From NCBI GenBank assembly GCA_013298025.1, contig JAAFJE010000009.1, positions 124,001-188,000 of the forward strand: a stretch of DNA of 64,000 nucleotides, given 5' to 3'. Under the pieces are notes generated by a model. It ran no database searches. It saw only the letters and a program-made list of their open reading frames with translations, and was not told the DNA's origin. Positions 44,314 through 54,518 of the stretch are shown here, piece after piece. This stretch comes from Cytophagales bacterium. GTDB lineage: Bacteria; Bacteroidota; Bacteroidia; Cytophagales; Spirosomataceae. A program made the translations under genes and the position numbers. Each line of letters opens with the position of its first letter. The first letter of the stretch is position 1.

Positions 44314-45867
44314 ATGACATTACTTACTTTACGTTCGATTTTAGCAGGGTCTTTGTTGTGGATAAGTACCACAATGCAAGCACAAGTAGGTGGGGCTTCT
44401 CCTGAGCCAACGCCTGCCCCAGCCCCTACAACGCCAGTCAAAACAGATACGACTACGGCTACGACTACCGTAACACCGCCTCCTGTAGTGGTTGAACCGA
44501 CTTGGCTAATTGACCCCGAAATCATCAAACCTCGCTTGGAAACCCTCCAAAAAGACATTCCTCTTACGTACAATTCTATTACGCATCAGTTTGTAGAATA
44601 TTTTGCTTTTCGTAAACCGTCGTTTACCAAAACCATGCTCGAACGCAAAGAGTTGTATTTTCCTTTGTATGAAAAATACTTGAAAAAATATGGCTTGCCC
44701 GACGAACTGAAATATTTGTCGCTGATAGAATCGGGGCTTAATCCAAGAGCGATGTCACGTGTGGGTGCTGGTGGTTTGTGGCAGTTTATGCCCAAAACTG
44801 CTAAAGTTGACTTTGGTTTGCGTATCGACGAATATGTGGACGAACGCTTCGACCCCGAAAAGGCTACAGAAACGGCTTGCCGTTATATGCGCCAATTGTA
44901 TAATATTTTTGGAGATTGGCACTTGGTGTTGGCGGCTTACAATACAGGCCCCGGAAACGTTAAAAGAGCAATTAGACGCTGTAATGGTGGGCAAACTTTC
45001 TGGGAAATTTACAATTGTTTGCCTCGTGAAACCAGAGGCTATGTGCCGCAATACATAGGTATTTTATACATGATGAACCACGCCGAATCGCATGATATTG
45101 TGGCTGAAACCATAGAAACGCCTATCGAACATGATACCATTCATGTAAATTCGTACCTCGATATTGATAAGCTGGCAAGCTTGGCAAATATGAGTCTTGA
45201 AAATATTCAAAAACTCAATCCGCATATTTTGACCCATATCTTGCCCAATAATACTCGCCACTTCGCTTTACGATTGCCTAAAAATGAATTGGCATATTTT
45301 CAGGCTAATCGAAATATGATTCTCGATTCGGCCTCTAAATTACCAGTTGGCTTGTTGCCTTCGGTACAAGAAGTGGTGGCGGCTGCCAATAATGCGACGA
45401 GCACAAGTGAAGACTCGACACCCGTAGTGGCAGTTAAAAGTACCGAAAAAGTACAAGTAACGCCCGTCGTGGAAGAGGATGTAGAAGAAGTAGTACTACG
45501 CAAAAAACCAAAGAAAAAAGTGTATGTGGTAAGACGAGGCGATAACCTTTTCGACATTGCCAATAAATTCGATGTAGATGTATATGATTTGAAAGTATGG
45601 AATAAGCTTAAAAAATCGAGCTTACAACCTGGACAAAAATTAACCATTTTGAAAGAATCGGCGGTGACAAGCTCGGAGAAATACGCAAAGTCGAGTCGTA
45701 AAGAAAAGCCTGTCAGAGGAAAAGCCAAGTTTCACACGGTTGAAGATGGCGATACGCTCTGGAATATTTCACAACGCTATGGCGGTATTTCTATCGAAAA
45801 ATTGAAAAAAATGAACGGTATCAAAGGAAATGTAGTGCGGGCAGGCATGAAAATAAGGGTATCATAA
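44314..45867 (+). CDS. Membrane-bound lytic murein transglycosylase D-like, with two LysM domains
   Basis: 517 aa. Signal peptide 1-24 (LAGSLLWISTTMQAQ). Pro/Thr-rich linker 28-62. SLT domain about 120-260: catalytic Glu139 in YLSLIESGLNPRAMS, GAGGLWQFMPKTAK, VLAAYNTGPGNVKRAI, RGYVPQYIGILYM. Low-complexity linker, then LysM 1 about 405-450 (YVVRRGDNLFDIANKF) and LysM 2 about 472-517 (HTVEDGDTLWNISQRY). Cleaves peptidoglycan with formation of 1,6-anhydromuramic ends; LysM domains hold it on the wall. Periplasmic. Single gene with its own leader and terminator. Confidence 0.93.
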   Translation: MTLLTLRSILAGSLLWISTTMQAQVGGASPEPTPAPAPTTPVKTDTTTATTTVTPPPVVVEPTWLIDPEIIKPRLETLQKDIPLTYNSITHQFVEYFAFRKPSFTKTMLERKELYFPLYEKYLKKYGLPDELKYLSLIESGLNPRAMSRVGAGGLWQFMPKTAKVDFGLRIDEYVDERFDPEKATETACRYMRQLYNIFGDWHLVLAAYNTGPGNVKRAIRRCNGGQTFWEIYNCLPRETRGYVPQYIGILYMMNHAESHDIVAETIETPIEHDTIHVNSYLDIDKLASLANMSLENIQKLNPHILTHILPNNTRHFALRLPKNELAYFQANRNMILDSASKLPVGLLPSVQEVVAAANNATSTSEDSTPVVAVKSTEKVQVTPVVEEDVEEVVLRKKPKKKVYVVRRGDNLFDIANKFDVDVYDLKVWNKLKKSSLQPGQKLTILKESAVTSSEKYAKSSRKEKPVRGKAKFHTVEDGDTLWNISQRYGGISIEKLKKMNGIKGNVVRAGMKIRVS

Positions 45868-45903
45868 ACCTTCAAGCCATTTTTATAAAGTATATATAAG
45901 GGC

Positions 45904-45945
45904 AAGTCCGCATACAAACCATATTTGGCGTATGCGGACTTTTTA
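45904..45945 (+). terminator. Terminator of the transglycosylase gene
   Basis: Perfect 12-bp arms (45904-45915, 45930-45941; AAGTCCGCATAC and complement), 14-nt loop, followed by TTTT; 36 nt past the stop. Confidence 0.88.
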
Positions 45946-45993
45946 TGTATTTTTGATTTTTACTCAAAAACATCGTTGTTAAAATACGCTATC

Positions 45994-46587
45994 ATGATTG
46001 CCTATATTGACGGAAAATTAGCCCATAAAGACCACGCTTTTGTGGTGATAGACGTGCAAGGTGTCGGCTACGAAATTAGGATTTCCCTGCAAACCTACGC
46101 TGCCTTACCCGAAGTGGGCGAACGTAGCAAGGTTTTTACGTATCTACACATCAGAGAAGATGCCCACGTATTATATGGTTTTCATGAATTTGATGAAAAA
46201 ACGCTCTTTCTCGACCTCATCAGCGTGTCGGGTATTGGAGCAAATACAGCGTTGGTAATGCTGTCGTCGCTGTCGTCGGCAGAAATCAGACAAGCCCTTG
46301 TTTCAGAAGATGTTAGGACTATCCAAAGCATCAAAGGTATTGGGGCAAAAACCGCCCAACGTGCCATTATTGAGCTAAAAGATAAGCTCAAGAAAGAGCA
46401 ATTGACAGGCAGCCCAACCCTCAACTTGATAGATACGTCGAGTGCCAAAGTACGCAATGAAGCCTTGGCCGCTCTTGTCACCTTGGGTATTCCGAAAAAT
46501 GTTGCCGAAAAAAGCCTCGATACAATTCTCAAAAAAGAGGGCAATCAGCTTACGGTAGAACAACTTATCAAAATGGCATTACGCTAA
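45994..46587 (+). CDS. ruvA: Holliday junction branch migration protein RuvA
   Basis: 197 aa from ATG 45994 (a longer in-frame start at 45925 would run through the preceding terminator region). Domain I OB fold MIAYIDGKLAHKDHAFVVIDVQGVGYEIRI (read in parts), LHIREDAHVLYGF; domain II helix-hairpin-helix LISVSGIGANTALVML and IQSIKGIGAKTAQRAIIELKDKL; domain III EALAALVTLGIPKNVAEKSL binds RuvB. Tetramer that binds four-way junctions during recombination repair. Followed by sprA and gcvH, an order I recall as conserved in gliding Bacteroidota. Confidence 0.96.
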   Translation: MIAYIDGKLAHKDHAFVVIDVQGVGYEIRISLQTYAALPEVGERSKVFTYLHIREDAHVLYGFHEFDEKTLFLDLISVSGIGANTALVMLSSLSSAEIRQALVSEDVRTIQSIKGIGAKTAQRAIIELKDKLKKEQLTGSPTLNLIDTSSAKVRNEALAALVTLGIPKNVAEKSLDTILKKEGNQLTVEQLIKMALR

Positions 46588-46682
46588 TTTTGAAAGGATT
46601 TTTGACCCAAACCTACATTTTGAGAAATAATCTAAGGGCAAAGTACGTTTAAAGAAGGGTTATTTTCGTTTAAACCGCTATT

Positions 46683-49600
46683 TTGACTATTACACTACAA
46701 ACTGTGCAAAGAAGGAAGTCATATATAATTTCTGGGAGTTTGGTCTTGTCGGTATTTGTTTCTTGGGCATGGATACTTCCTGCTCGTCGCACGGTTGTGG
46801 ACTTAACCCAAGAAGTGGCCCTCGAAGAATCGGCCAGCGATACCCTACAAAAGACGGGTCGCCGACCACGCTACAAGCCCAAAGACCGCCCGACCAATAG
46901 TTTTGTAAATCCTACAGCCGCTTCGCCTTTTGTTCCTAAAAACACCACCCAAACCGAATTTGAACTCGATTCTGCGGGGATTTCTATTGTCGAAAAACTC
47001 AAGCAATCGAATATTGAATTGAAGCCTGCCCAAAGGTTGTCGATGAAAGAATACGAAGCCTTGCAGCAGAAACGCTTTTTACGGGATTATTGGCGTAAAT
47101 ACGCCGCCGCACAAGACGGCAAAGACGAAACCAAAGGAAGAGGTTTATTGCCTAAAATAGAACTTCCTCCGGCCATCGACCGTATTTTTGGAGGCTCAGA
47201 AATAGATTTCAAACCCAATGGGAATGTCCTGTTGGATGTGGGCTATATCGGGCAGTTTATTGATAATCCTGCTATTCCTGTTGAACAACGATACATCGGG
47301 AACTTGAATTTTAACGAACAAGCTCAAATCAACTTTCAGGGAAAAATTGGAAATAAACTCAACCTTAATACCAATTTTGATACCAAGGCAAGCTTTAATT
47401 TTCAAAACCAACTCAAACTTAACTGGCGTACTGGCGAAGAAGATATTTTACAAAATATTGAAGTCGGCAATACCTCTTGGACGCTCAATAGCCAGCTTAT
47501 TCCGGGGGTACAAAACCTTTTTGGTTTAAAAACCTTGTTGCGTTTTGGTAAAGTTGACCTTACGCTCGTGGCGGCACAGCAACGCTCTAAGCAAGATTGT
47601 ATTACGTTGAAAGGTGGTTCGCAGGGCAAAAACTTTGAAATCAGGGCTGATAATTACGACGAAAATCGTCATTTCTTTTTATCCAGTTATTTTAGAAATA
47701 ATTATGAACGCTCACTCAATAATTTGCCCTTAGTAACGTCGGGGGTGAATATCACTCGTTTGGAAGTATATGTCACCAACCGCTCGCAAAGTACCGAAAC
47801 CTTACGCAACGTGGTTGGTTTCTCAGACCTAGGCGAGGCTGTACCAACCAATCCATACAATCCGAACAATCCTTATGCTCAAACATTGGTGGCAGCCAAT
47901 ACACCCGTCAATAACAAAAACAATAAGCTATACGATAATTTCTTAGACTCAGTCCAAGGCAATAAGGCCATTCGGGCGGTGGACCAAACAACCGCCATTC
48001 TTACTTCTCAATATCAATTAGATAAAGGAACAGACTTTGATTTGTTGCGAGGAGCAAAAAAACTTACCGACCGAGAATATCGCTTCAACGCCGAGTTGGG
48101 CTATATTTCGTTGGTAACGCCACTTCGCAACGACGAAATTTTGGCAGTTGCCTACGAATACACCCTAAACGGCAGAAAATACCAAGTTGGCGAACTCACC
48201 GAAGATTACCAAAGCCGTCAAGATGGAGAAGTGATTGTCTTGAAAATGCTCAAATCATCGACCATCCGCAACGTACTGAATCACCCAATGTGGAATTTGA
48301 TGATGAAAAACGTGTATTCGCTCAATACCCAGCAAGTGAGCAAGCAGGGCTTTCAACTCAGGGTTATTTACAAAGACGACCAAACGGGTATCGATAACCC
48401 CAACCTTCAGGAAGGACGTAACCTCAGAGATATTCCTTTGGTAAGAGCCTTGGGGGCAGACAAACTCAACCAAAATGGCGATGCCCAAATAGACGGCAAT
48501 TTCGACTTTGTAGAAGGTGTAACCATTGATAGCAAAAACGGCAAAGTTATCTTCCCTGTGTTAGAACCTTTTGGTTCGGCTTTGCGTAAAAAATTCGATA
48601 GTGACGAAAGCCTTTTGATAGATAAATATGTTTTTGAAAAACTTTATACCTCAACGCTTACTGATGCCCAACAGATTGCCAGTAAAAACAAATTCTTTTT
48701 AAAAGGTAGTTATCAGTCGTCGCTTGGGGGCGATGTGAGCCTACCTTTTGGCGTAGATGGCAATTCGGTACAAGTAACAGCCGGCGGCGTTGCCCTTACG
48801 CCCGGCGTTGATTACATTGTAGAGCCACAGCAAGGGAAAGTTCGTATTTTGAACGCTGGCATAGCCAATTCGAGCAGAGAGATAAAGGTTTGTTATGAAA
48901 AGCCCGATTTATTCAATAACCAAATCCGCACATTGCTTGGGGCTCATGTCGATTATACTTTAGGGAAAGATATACACATTGGGGCTACCATACAAAAGCT
49001 AAAAGAAAGTCCAGCAGGATATTTGTCGAGGGTACAAATCGGCAACGAACCCATCAACAACACGGTGTTGGGCATTGATGCCGCTTTTCAAAAGAAGTCG
49101 ATGCTCTTGACTCGCATGATTGATGCCCTTCCTCTTATTTCGACCAAAGAGGTATCTGCAGTCGATTTTCAAGGAGAATTTGCTAAAATCATTCCTAATG
49201 TCAACAGTGCTGTGAATAGCAATGCTTTTATTGATGATTTTGAATCGACTCGTAATGTGTATAGCTTGGGCAACCAAGCCACCGCTTGGAAACACGCTTC
49301 TGTTCCCAAAACTATTGTGAGTACCATCGACCCCAATAGCACCGAAAGCAATAACTTGCGGGCCAAAATTTCGGCTTATACAACCGACTACAGTTTGTAC
49401 GGTTCCGGCACGTTGAACGCCGCAAGCTTGGGCTTAAACCCAGACGAAGTAAATGAATATGCCTACGAAAGAGTGGTCAATGCTCAGTCGCTGTTTCCCA
49501 ACCGTTCTATTGCCAATAACATTAACCTACCTTTGGGTGTATTAGATATTGCCTATTTTCCGAGCGAACGAGGCATTTATAATTTTAATACCCGTTTAGA

Positions 49601-52600
49601 CCAATTCATCAACAATCCCCGTAAAAATTTTGGTGCAATTACCAGGGCCATTTCTTCGGATACCGATTTCGATAATGCCAATATCGAAACCTTAGAATTT
49701 TGGCTTATGGACCCTTTCGTTGAATTTGACGCAACTGCTACCGAAAAGGCAGGCAACCGCAAAGGCATTGTGCGTGCAACGGGCGATTTCGACAAAGACA
49801 AACAACTCAGTTTGGCACGCAATAGCACAGGCGGAAAACTGGTTTTTAACCTTGGTGATATTTCAGAAGACTTTATTCCAGATGCACGCTACAACTTTGA
49901 AAATGGGATTCCTGTAGGACAAAAAATCACCACTGGTACGCAAGCCAATGTAGCCGAAACCGCTTGGGGCGTAGCACCCATTCGGCAGTTTGTGACCAAT
50001 GCTTTTGACTTACAAAATGGGAGAGAACAGCAAGATATTGGCCTTGACGGGATGCCCAGCAACCCTACGAATGGCGATAATGGGCTGAACGAAAAAGCCA
50101 AGTTTGGTAATTACGTTAGCAGTATTCAACAACTCAACATCGACCCCACAGTAATAGCTGAAATAGAAGCTGACCCTTCTGGCGATGATTTTGTACACTA
50201 TCTCAACGAAAGGTATAATGCCACCACAAGCTTAATCAAACGCTATAAAAATTACATGGGTTTAGAAAACAACTCGCCCGCTTCTACTACCAATACGGCT
50301 TCGGGCTATACCGAAGCAAGTAACCAACAGCCCGACCGAGAGGATTTGAACAACGATAACACCATTACCGACACCGATGCGTATTACCAATACGAATTGG
50401 ATATGAAGAAGGAAAAATTGGTTGTAGGGCAAAATTACATCGTGGACAAAGTAACCGAAAATGGCGTAAGTTGGTATTTGTTTAGAATACCTATTAAAAA
50501 CTATACTTCAAAAGTAGGCAATATCAACGGCTTTAAGTCGATTCGGTTTGTACGAATGTTCCTCACCGACTGGGAAGCACCAGTGGTTATGCGATTTGCA
50601 ACGTTGCAACTTTCTGGCTATCAGTATCGTACTTATACAGGAGAACTAACGCCCAGAGGATTGCAAGAAGTTCCAGAGCCGTATGATGCTAAATTTAAAG
50701 TCGGAACGGTTAACATAGAAGAAAATGGACCTTCCGCCAATAAATCTAGCACAACGGTATCTTATACTGTACCGCCGGGCTTTCAGCGTGACCAAGACAT
50801 TACGACCGTCAACAGTGCCGCCCTTAACGAACAGTCGTTGAGCCTAAGTGTAGAAGGCTTGCGTGATGGCGATTCGAGGGCGGTGTTTAAAAATACCTTA
50901 TTCGATTTTCTGAATTACAAAAACTTACGGATGTTTGTACACCTTGAAAGTACCGAGCAGGTGGACGGGCAAGTTTCTACCTTTGTACGGTTGGGTACAG
51001 ACCAAACCGACAATTACTACGAAATAGAAACCAAGGGTTTGAAGCAAACAACATTTAAAGGAGGAACGTATTTAGATACAGAAGTTTGGCCCACAGAAAA
51101 CGAAATAGACCTAGCTTTCGATGCTTTAAAGCAAGTAAAACTCCAGCGTGACCGCAACAATGTGAGCTTGCTTACGCCTTATCGCATGGAAGTGCAAGGC
51201 AATAGCGGACAAACCTACTGGGTTACGGTAGTTGGTCGCCCCGACCTGAGTGCCGTGATGTCGCTGATGATTGGGGTGCGGAATCCGAAAAGTGCCGATG
51301 AAATGCCCAAAACTTTTACGGTATGGGTAAACGAGCTACGAGCCAATGGTTTTGACCAAACTTCGGGCAATGCTGCCATTGGTAAATTGGGCTTGAAACT
51401 CGCCGATTTCGCCAATATTTCCATGAATGGCTCTTACAAAGGCTATGGCTTTGGAGGCGTTCAATCTAAAATTTCGGAACGTTCCAGAGAAAATGCCTAC
51501 GAATATGGCATTGCTGCCACCATCAATGTGGACAAACTTTTTCCTGAAAAATGGGGCTTGAAAATTCCTTTGTTTGTGAGCTATGATAAACGCAACTCGT
51601 CGCCACATTTCAATCCGCTCGACCCTGATATTCCTTTAGAAGCAACCCTCAACAACATTGCCGACCCTGCCGTTAGAGAGGCGTATCGCAAGTTGGTAGA
51701 AGATAATTCGGAAAGAAGAAGCATCAATTTGACCAATGTACGCAAGATAAAAATGGGTAAAAATACGGTTTCTCATTTATGGGACATCGAGAATATTGCC
51801 CTATCATATTCTTTTGCCGAACTTACCCGAAGCAATATCCAAACGCAAGGATACCGCCAATTGTCGCATCGAGGAGGCATTACTTATACTTACACGGGTA
51901 CAAGCAAACCCATCGAGCCATTCAAGGGCATCAAGTCGAATTACCCTTTGTTGCGTTGGGTGAAAGAATTTAATTTTGCTCCTTTGCCCAATTCTATCAT
52001 CGTGCGGGCCGAAATGGATAGAAGTTTTGTCAAAACACAACTCCGCAATTCCGACCTTACAACCGACGGCGTTGCTCCGATGTTTGAAAAATATTGGCTC
52101 TTCAACCGACAATACAATGTAGGATGGAATTTGACAAAATCGGTGGTGTTAAACTACAACGCCACGGCAAATGCCATCATTGATGAGCCTGTGGGCGATA
52201 TAGATACCCAAGCCAAGAAGGATTCTGTTTGGAAGAATATTATGAAATTGGGTAGAACCAAAAATTTCGACCAAAACTTTAGTGCTGTATGGCGACTTCC
52301 GTTGAATAAATCGCCTTTAACCGACTGGATGTCGGCTGATTATACCCATAAATTTGGCTACCAATTTACGGCAAGCTCCTTCGATATTCGAGATTCTTTG
52401 AATGTGCCTATGGGCAATATCATCAAAAACACCCGAGATAGAACCATCGCTGGGCGTATCGACTTTGTAGCTTTGTACAACCGCATTAGAGCTTTGCGTT
52501 TGGCCAATCAGCCTCGTCCTGTACGCAAAAACATTGCCCGTATGCCCGGCGACGACGACGAAATTGTCAAGCCACAACCAACTATCGTTCGCAGTATTAC

Positions 52601-53954
52601 CCGTTTGTTGATGGCTTTGCGGGGCATTCAAGTGACGTACAACATCAACGAATCTACGACATTGCCGGGCTTTATGCCAACGCCAGGTTTGTTCGGATTG
52701 AGCCGTGACGAATCGGCACCAGGCTTTGGATTTGTTACGGGAAGCCAAGATTATAGTATTTTAGAAAGAGCAGGTGCTAATGGTTGGTTGTCGAAAAGTA
52801 CGGTACAAAATATTCCTTTTGTACAAACCAAGACCCAAAGCCTCACCTACCGAAGTTCGGTAGAGCCTTTCCGAGATTTTAGGATTCAGGTAGAAGGCAA
52901 ATGGTCAAGAACCGACAATTACCAAGAATATTACCGACCAGCCACGGCAGGCGGAGCGTATCAGCACCAAAGCCCTGTACATTCGGGCAATTATAGTATG
53001 TCGTTTTTGTCGTTTTTAACGGCATTCGACAGCAATGCTCCCGACGAAACTTCCGTGATATTTAATCGTTTTAAGTCGTATAGAAGTATCATTCAAAAAC
53101 GTTTAGAAACCGAACGCCAACTCAATGCAGGTGAAAAGTACAACGAAAATTCGCAAGATGTATTGATTCCAGCCTTCTTTGCGGCTTACAGTGGCGTTTC
53201 GCCCAACAAGGTGAGTTTCTCGCCTTTTGTGAATATTCCTTTGCCCAACTGGCAATTAGACTACGGCGGTTTGGCGAATATTGGTTGGTTCAAACGCAAA
53301 TTTTCGGCTATTTCAATCACGCATCGCTACACTTCTACCTATAGCGTCGGAAACTTTGTTTCGTCGTTGGAATACGATAATCCTTTTGAACTCAACATCA
53401 ATAATATGCTTTATCCTTTATCGTCTAAAGTCAACGACCAAGGCTATTTGATACCTGTATATGTGATGAGTACAATAAAGTTTGAAGAAAAATTTGCTCC
53501 GCTGATTGGGTTCAACGCCACTACACGCAACAAAATTACTTTGCGTTTGGAGTATGCCCAAGACCGCAGCGTAGGCTTAAATTTGTCGAACGCCCAAGTA
53601 GCTGAGTTGAGCAACAAAGACCTTACTTTTGGCATGGGCTTTACACGCAACAACGTATTAGTTCCTTTCAAAATACAAGGCAGGCGAGTAAGATTACCCA
53701 ACGATTTGAAATTTCAAATGAACCTAACGGTAAGAGATACCCGCACGATACAAAGAAAATTAGATGCCGAAACGGTTGTTACCAATGGCTCTATCAACTT
53801 TCAGTTCCGCCCACAAGTAAGTTATAATGTAAGTAAACGCCTGAATGTCAATATGTATTTCGATAAAATGTTTAATAATCCATTGGTTTCTACCCTGTAT
53901 TATCGCTCAACCGTAGCCGCAGGCGTACAAGTAAGATTTAGTTTGTCTGAATAA
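46683..53954 (+). CDS. sprA: SprA, type IX secretion system outer-membrane translocon
   Basis: 2423 aa, the expected giant size. No ATG precedes the conserved region; TTG 46683 or GTG 46704 is the start. N-terminal hydrophobic segment about 14-34 (YIISGSLVLSVFVSWAWILP) serves as signal peptide. Typical SprA features: PKIELPPAIDRIFGGSEIDFKPNG, FQGKIGNKLNLNTNFDT, GGDVSLPFGVDGNSVQVTAGG, FIDDFESTRN, NTLFDFLNYKNLRMFVH, FTVWVNELRANGFD, a barrel rich in alternating strands and a C-terminus ending VQVRFSLSE. SprA forms the 36-strand barrel through which T9SS cargo and gliding adhesins leave the cell. Long enough to dominate its transcript; gcvH follows with its own ATG 101 nt later. Confidence 0.96.
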   Translation: MTITLQTVQRRKSYIISGSLVLSVFVSWAWILPARRTVVDLTQEVALEESASDTLQKTGRRPRYKPKDRPTNSFVNPTAASPFVPKNTTQTEFELDSAGISIVEKLKQSNIELKPAQRLSMKEYEALQQKRFLRDYWRKYAAAQDGKDETKGRGLLPKIELPPAIDRIFGGSEIDFKPNGNVLLDVGYIGQFIDNPAIPVEQRYIGNLNFNEQAQINFQGKIGNKLNLNTNFDTKASFNFQNQLKLNWRTGEEDILQNIEVGNTSWTLNSQLIPGVQNLFGLKTLLRFGKVDLTLVAAQQRSKQDCITLKGGSQGKNFEIRADNYDENRHFFLSSYFRNNYERSLNNLPLVTSGVNITRLEVYVTNRSQSTETLRNVVGFSDLGEAVPTNPYNPNNPYAQTLVAANTPVNNKNNKLYDNFLDSVQGNKAIRAVDQTTAILTSQYQLDKGTDFDLLRGAKKLTDREYRFNAELGYISLVTPLRNDEILAVAYEYTLNGRKYQVGELTEDYQSRQDGEVIVLKMLKSSTIRNVLNHPMWNLMMKNVYSLNTQQVSKQGFQLRVIYKDDQTGIDNPNLQEGRNLRDIPLVRALGADKLNQNGDAQIDGNFDFVEGVTIDSKNGKVIFPVLEPFGSALRKKFDSDESLLIDKYVFEKLYTSTLTDAQQIASKNKFFLKGSYQSSLGGDVSLPFGVDGNSVQVTAGGVALTPGVDYIVEPQQGKVRILNAGIANSSREIKVCYEKPDLFNNQIRTLLGAHVDYTLGKDIHIGATIQKLKESPAGYLSRVQIGNEPINNTVLGIDAAFQKKSMLLTRMIDALPLISTKEVSAVDFQGEFAKIIPNVNSAVNSNAFIDDFESTRNVYSLGNQATAWKHASVPKTIVSTIDPNSTESNNLRAKISAYTTDYSLYGSGTLNAASLGLNPDEVNEYAYERVVNAQSLFPNRSIANNINLPLGVLDIAYFPSERGIYNFNTRLDQFINNPRKNFGAITRAISSDTDFDNANIETLEFWLMDPFVEFDATATEKAGNRKGIVRATGDFDKDKQLSLARNSTGGKLVFNLGDISEDFIPDARYNFENGIPVGQKITTGTQANVAETAWGVAPIRQFVTNAFDLQNGREQQDIGLDGMPSNPTNGDNGLNEKAKFGNYVSSIQQLNIDPTVIAEIEADPSGDDFVHYLNERYNATTSLIKRYKNYMGLENNSPASTTNTASGYTEASNQQPDREDLNNDNTITDTDAYYQYELDMKKEKLVVGQNYIVDKVTENGVSWYLFRIPIKNYTSKVGNINGFKSIRFVRMFLTDWEAPVVMRFATLQLSGYQYRTYTGELTPRGLQEVPEPYDAKFKVGTVNIEENGPSANKSSTTVSYTVPPGFQRDQDITTVNSAALNEQSLSLSVEGLRDGDSRAVFKNTLFDFLNYKNLRMFVHLESTEQVDGQVSTFVRLGTDQTDNYYEIETKGLKQTTFKGGTYLDTEVWPTENEIDLAFDALKQVKLQRDRNNVSLLTPYRMEVQGNSGQTYWVTVVGRPDLSAVMSLMIGVRNPKSADEMPKTFTVWVNELRANGFDQTSGNAAIGKLGLKLADFANISMNGSYKGYGFGGVQSKISERSRENAYEYGIAATINVDKLFPEKWGLKIPLFVSYDKRNSSPHFNPLDPDIPLEATLNNIADPAVREAYRKLVEDNSERRSINLTNVRKIKMGKNTVSHLWDIENIALSYSFAELTRSNIQTQGYRQLSHRGGITYTYTGTSKPIEPFKGIKSNYPLLRWVKEFNFAPLPNSIIVRAEMDRSFVKTQLRNSDLTTDGVAPMFEKYWLFNRQYNVGWNLTKSVVLNYNATANAIIDEPVGDIDTQAKKDSVWKNIMKLGRTKNFDQNFSAVWRLPLNKSPLTDWMSADYTHKFGYQFTASSFDIRDSLNVPMGNIIKNTRDRTIAGRIDFVALYNRIRALRLANQPRPVRKNIARMPGDDDEIVKPQPTIVRSITRLLMALRGIQVTYNINESTTLPGFMPTPGLFGLSRDESAPGFGFVTGSQDYSILERAGANGWLSKSTVQNIPFVQTKTQSLTYRSSVEPFRDFRIQVEGKWSRTDNYQEYYRPATAGGAYQHQSPVHSGNYSMSFLSFLTAFDSNAPDETSVIFNRFKSYRSIIQKRLETERQLNAGEKYNENSQDVLIPAFFAAYSGVSPNKVSFSPFVNIPLPNWQLDYGGLANIGWFKRKFSAISITHRYTSTYSVGNFVSSLEYDNPFELNINNMLYPLSSKVNDQGYLIPVYVMSTIKFEEKFAPLIGFNATTRNKITLRLEYAQDRSVGLNLSNAQVAELSNKDLTFGMGFTRNNVLVPFKIQGRRVRLPNDLKFQMNLTVRDTRTIQRKLDAETVVTNGSINFQFRPQVSYNVSKRLNVNMYFDKMFNNPLVSTLYYRSTVAAGVQVRFSLSE

Positions 53955-54055
53955 TCAGCCAAGGAAAAAGATTGTCATTTTGGAGAATTTCCAGTAAATT
54001 GCACCGCAATTCTTCAACAAAATATATCAAATTATTAACTGTAAACATTTTAGAA

Positions 54056-54436
54056 ATGAATTTTCCAGCAGACCTTCGCTATACCAACGAACACGAGTGG
54101 ATTAAGATTGATGGCGACGTTGCCATTGTAGGTATTACAGATTTTGCCCAAAGTGAATTAGGCGACATCGTGTTTGTAGAAATTGATACGCTTGGTGAAA
54201 CTTTAGAGGCAAATGCTATTTTTGGTACGGTAGAAGCCGTAAAAACGGTATCTGACTTGTTTTTGCCTGTGGCTGGAGAAATTGTTGAAGTCAATAGCAA
54301 AGTAATCGACGCACCTGAGTTGGTCAACGAAGACCCTTATGGAGATGGATGGCTCGTGAAAATCAAAGCTTCTGATGTGCAAGACATCGACGCTTTGTTG
54401 GATGTAGATTCATACAAACAATTTATTGGACTTTAA
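54056..54436 (+). CDS. gcvH: Glycine cleavage system H protein
   Basis: 126 aa from ATG 54056 (an upstream in-frame start at 53972 adds a non-conserved stretch). Lipoyl carrier: RYTNEHEWIKIDGDVAIVGITDFAQ (read in parts), lipoylation site Lys63 in GTVEAVKTVSDLF, C-terminal NEDPYGDGWLVKI. Shuttles the aminomethyl group between P and T proteins in glycine breakdown. The other gcv genes are not in the window. Confidence 0.96.
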   Translation: MNFPADLRYTNEHEWIKIDGDVAIVGITDFAQSELGDIVFVEIDTLGETLEANAIFGTVEAVKTVSDLFLPVAGEIVEVNSKVIDAPELVNEDPYGDGWLVKIKASDVQDIDALLDVDSYKQFIGL

Positions 54437-54455
54437 TTTGTATTAAATATGCCAG

Positions 54456-54480
54456 AAAGCCCTGTTTTTCAGGGCTTTTT
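54456..54480 (+). terminator. Terminator of gcvH
   Basis: AAAGCCCTG/CAGGGCTTT arms (54456-54464, 54470-54478) with a TTTTT loop, then a run of T; 20 nt past the stop. Confidence 0.92.
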
Positions 54481-54518
54481 TTTGACCATTGCTCGAAAGT
54501 TTTCGAGTTATTATCAAC